From: Sinorhizobium saheli
GTDB taxonomy: Bacteria; Pseudomonadota; Alphaproteobacteria; Rhizobiales; Rhizobiaceae
Assembly (NCBI RefSeq): GCF_001651875.1
Contig: NZ_LNQB01000073.1
Location: forward strand, 248,001-312,000
DNA: 64,000 nucleotides
Direction: 5' to 3'
The translations under genes were made by a program, and so were the position numbers. The notes under the pieces are model-generated. The model was given only the letters and a program-made list of their open reading frames with translations. It was not told where the DNA came from and ran no database searches. Each line of letters begins with the position of its first letter. Position 1 is the first letter of the stretch. Positions 61,699-64,000 of this stretch are shown here, one piece after another.

Positions 61699-63114
61699 CT
61701 ATGCCTGCGTGCCGCCGACGGTGATCCGATCCATCCTGAGGTGCGGCTGACCGACGCCGACGGGCACCCACTGGCCCGCCTTGCCGCAATTGCCGATACC
61801 GGTATCGAGCTTCATGTCGTTGCCGACCATCGTTACCCGCCGCATCGCCTCCGGCCCGTTGCCGATCAGCATCGCCCCCTTCACCGGCGCGCCGACCTTG
61901 CCGTCCTCGATGAGGTAGGCCTCGGTGCAGCCGAACACGAATTTACCGGAGGTGATGTCCACCTGGCCGCCGCCGAACGAGACGGCGTAAATGCCCTTCT
62001 TCACCGAGGAGATGATCTCCTCGGGCGTGCGGTCGCCGGCAAGCATGTAGGTGTTGGTCATGCGCGGCATCGGCACGTGCGCATAGCCCTGGCGACGGCC
62101 GTTGCCGGTCGGCTTCATGCCCATCAGGCGGGCATTCTGGCGGTCCTGCATGTAGCCGACGAGCATGCCGTCCTCGATCAGGACATTGTAGCCGGAAGGG
62201 GTGCCCTCGTCGTCGATCGAGATCGAGCCGCGCCGCGCCTCGATCGTGCCGTCGTCGACGACGGTGACGCCCTTGGCCGCAACCTGCTCGCCGAGGAGCC
62301 CGGCGAAGGCGGACGTCTTCTTGCGGTTGAAATCGCCCTCCAGGCCGTGACCTACGGCTTCGTGCAGCATCACGCCCGGCCAGCCGGAGGCGAGCACGAC
62401 GTCCATGGTTCCGGCCGGCGCGTCGATGGCGTCGAGATTGACGAGCGCCTGCCGCAGAGCCTCGTCGGCGCCGCGCTTCCAGTTTTCCTCGGTGATGAAG
62501 TCGCCGAAGCCGCGCCGTCCGCCGATGCCGAAGGTCCCGCTCTCCTGCCGGTCGCCCTCGCCGACGACGACCGAGATGTTGAGCCGCGTCATCGGCCGCA
62601 CGTCATGGACGCGATGGCCGTCGGCCCTCAGGATGTCCACCACCTGCCAGCTTGCGGAGATCGTCGCGGTCACCTGCCGCACCTTGGGCTCCGTGGCGCG
62701 AAGATAGGCGTCGATCTCCTGAAGCAGCGTCACCTTGGTTTCGAAGGCGGGCTCGCCGATCGGGTTCTCGTCGCCATAAAGCTTCTTGTTAGTGCGCTGC
62801 GGGGCCGCGGCATAGGAGCCGGAATAGCCGCGCGTCACCTGCCCCACGGCGTCCGCCGCCCGCTTCAGGGCCGCGAGCGACAATTCGCCAGCGTGGGCGT
62901 AGCCGACCGCTTCGCCCGCCACTGCCCGCAGGCCGAACCCCTGGTCGGTGTTGAAACTGCCGCCCTTCAGACGGCCGTTGTCGAAGGAGAGCACCTCCGC
63001 CTGCGCATGCTCGAGGAAAAGTTCGCCGTCGTCGGCGCCCGAAAGCGTCTCGGAGAGAACCTTGCGGACCGTCGCCTCGTCCGCATCGAAGAGGCTGATC
63101 AGGTTGGTGTCCAT
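61699..63114 (-). CDS. tldD: Metalloprotease TldD
   Basis: A 471-residue zinc metalloprotease of the TldD/PmbA family with the HExxxH motif H251-E-A-V-G-H256 (MLHEAVGHGLEGDFNRK) and the later GCTEAYLIEDGKVGAPVKGAMLIGNG. TldD acts with TldE in peptide maturation and toxin degradation; no TldE is in this window. Convergent with the carboxypeptidase gene. ATG at 63114. Confidence 0.95.
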   Translation of the reverse strand: MDTNLISLFDADEATVRKVLSETLSGADDGELFLEHAQAEVLSFDNGRLKGGSFNTDQGFGLRAVAGEAVGYAHAGELSLAALKRAADAVGQVTRGYSGSYAAAPQRTNKKLYGDENPIGEPAFETKVTLLQEIDAYLRATEPKVRQVTATISASWQVVDILRADGHRVHDVRPMTRLNISVVVGEGDRQESGTFGIGGRRGFGDFITEENWKRGADEALRQALVNLDAIDAPAGTMDVVLASGWPGVMLHEAVGHGLEGDFNRKKTSAFAGLLGEQVAAKGVTVVDDGTIEARRGSISIDDEGTPSGYNVLIEDGMLVGYMQDRQNARLMGMKPTGNGRRQGYAHVPMPRMTNTYMLAGDRTPEEIISSVKKGIYAVSFGGGQVDITSGKFVFGCTEAYLIEDGKVGAPVKGAMLIGNGPEAMRRVTMVGNDMKLDTGIGNCGKAGQWVPVGVGQPHLRMDRITVGGTQA

Positions 63115-63199
63115 GGTGCTGCTCCGTGTCGTGAAGGACTATTGGCTCCATTTAGGGAGCGCAACGCGGCAAGCCAAGCAAAAACAGAACATGGACCGG

Positions 63200-64000
63200 T
63201 CAGGAAAGGGCGGCATTCCAGCCTTCGAGCAGATTGACCCTTTCGACGCCGGTGAAGCGGGCGACGCGATCGAGTTCGGCCATGAGCCTTTCCAAACGGC
63301 CGGACGACGCCCTGACCCCCTGCTCCAGCCAGAGCCGTCGCACGTCGAGGCTCCCGCCCTTGCGGTCGGCCTTCATGTCGATGCGGCCGATCAGCCGGTC
63401 GCTCTCCAGCAGCGGGAAGACATAGTAGCCGTATTCGCGCTTGGCTTCCGGGACGAAGACCTCGATGCGGTAGAAGTAATCGAAGAGGCGCTCGGTGCGA
63501 TTGCGGTCCCGCAGCAATGGGTCGAAGGGGCTCAGCACGCGCACCCTGGCGGGCGGATCGGGAATGTCGCCGAGACCGTCCAGGAACCCCGCGAAGGCAT
63601 AGGACGGCCGCGGCTTGCCGCCATTGGCGGACTCGATCACGACGTCCGCGAGCTCGTCGCGATGGGCGGCGACCCAGGCCTTGGCCTCATCGGGCGAGAC
63701 GAGGTCCCAGAAGGCGGCAATCTCGCCGTGCGTGGCGAAGCCCAACCGTTCAAGCGCGCTGCGGCAGGCCCAGTCGACGAAATCCGCATGCGTCACCTCG
63801 CCCTCGAAATGGTGCGGCGGGATGACCCGTTCGGTCAGGTCGTAGACCTTCTGGAAGTTCTCCCGCCGCGCGATCGCCAGCCGGCCCTGCCGCCAGAGCA
63901 CTTCGAGGGCCGTCTTCGACGGATGCCAGTTCCACCAGCCCCCGGACTGGTGACCATCCTCCTTCAGGTCGCGCGACATCACGGCGCCGTTGCTCGCGAT
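63200..64000 (-). CDS. YcaQ-family protein, C-terminal part (5' end outside window)
   Basis: At least 267 codons of a winged-helix protein of the YcaQ family (DNA glycosylases acting on interstrand crosslinks). Seen: GGWWNWHPSKTALEVLWRQGRLAIARRENFQKVYDLTERVIP, SPFDPLLRDRNRTERLFDYFYRIEVFVPEAKREYGYYVFPLLESDRLIGRIDMKADRK. Family members are about 400 residues, and the frame remains open to the last base (atc gcg agc ...), so the start lies to the right of the window. Assignment by family resemblance. Confidence 0.88.
   Translation of the reverse strand: MASNGAVMSRDLKEDGHQSGGWWNWHPSKTALEVLWRQGRLAIARRENFQKVYDLTERVIPPHHFEGEVTHADFVDWACRSALERLGFATHGEIAAFWDLVSPDEAKAWVAAHRDELADVVIESANGGKPRPSYAFAGFLDGLGDIPDPPARVRVLSPFDPLLRDRNRTERLFDYFYRIEVFVPEAKREYGYYVFPLLESDRLIGRIDMKADRKGGSLDVRRLWLEQGVRASSGRLERLMAELDRVARFTGVERVNLLEGWNAALS

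Overview
This window is a stretch of alphaproteobacterial core chromosome, almost certainly from a Sinorhizobium/Ensifer species. The grounds are the high GC content and codon use, a CcrM GANTC methyltransferase that reads almost as the S. meliloti protein, an APS-type CysH beside cysDN, betA next to the cysteine genes, the order ispH-thrB-rnhA, and the dispersed GC-rich palindromic repeats typical of rhizobial intergenic regions. I see no transposase, integrase, prophage, plasmid function, rRNA operon or CRISPR array.

Layout. 1-2 kb: 3' end of betA and two small membrane/periplasmic genes. 2.3-5.6 kb: assimilatory sulfate operon cysH-cysD-cysN with a strong terminator. 5.8-7.2 kb: tRNA-Pro(CGG) and tRNA-Gln(TTG) flanking a lipoprotein and a less GC-rich orphan gene. 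7.7-11 kb: MBL-fold hydrolase, DUF1499 membrane protein, two small unknowns. 11.2-20.5 kb: ppdK, smc, a DsbA-like lipoprotein, a DUF721/DciA-like gene and mutY. 20.6-26.8 kb: HAD hydrolase, RTX protein, ccrM, a small ABM/NIPSNAP operon with a divergent ArsR regulator, DUF1284, a second HAD hydrolase. 27-32 kb: amino-acid binding protein, lipoprotein, thrC, M16 peptidase. 32.2-38 kb: GNAT, GGDEF-EAL protein, YqgE, an orphan DsbD-N-like protein, peroxiredoxin. 38.2-48 kb: a long leftward block (coxB, ctaD, ctaB, coxF-like, ctaG, coxC, a frameshifted L,D-transpeptidase, DUF983, surf1, ispH, thrB, rnhA). 48.3-64 kb: ialB-like gene, ribB, aroC, CHASE-PAS-GGDEF-EAL protein, DUF1344, phosphatase, fabI, J-domain protein, surface lipoprotein, pdxH, polysaccharide deacetylase, D-Ala-D-Ala carboxypeptidase with a SPOR domain, tldD, and a partial YcaQ-family gene.

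How the genes work together. The largest functional unit is the aa3-type cytochrome c oxidase locus: three subunits plus heme O synthase, Cu delivery (CtaG) and SURF1, followed by IspH. A palindrome matching the FNR/FixK consensus sits just ahead of coxB, suggesting oxygen control. The cys operon is self-consistent: CysDN make APS and CysH carries the cysteines of an APS reductase, so no APS kinase is needed. Cell-cycle functions (ccrM with tandem CtrA-like half-sites, smc, a DciA-like gene) and c-di-GMP turnover (two multidomain proteins, one with a degenerate GGDQF site) are also present.

Novelty. I find no convincing undescribed multi-gene system. The most useful observations are regulatory or structural: the anaerobox at coxB, CtrA-type sites at ccrM and at 9983-9997, a perfect operator palindrome at the ArsR gene, a repeat family whose end supplies the stop codons of three genes, a one-base frameshift in the L,D-transpeptidase gene, and an orphan gene between two tRNA genes.
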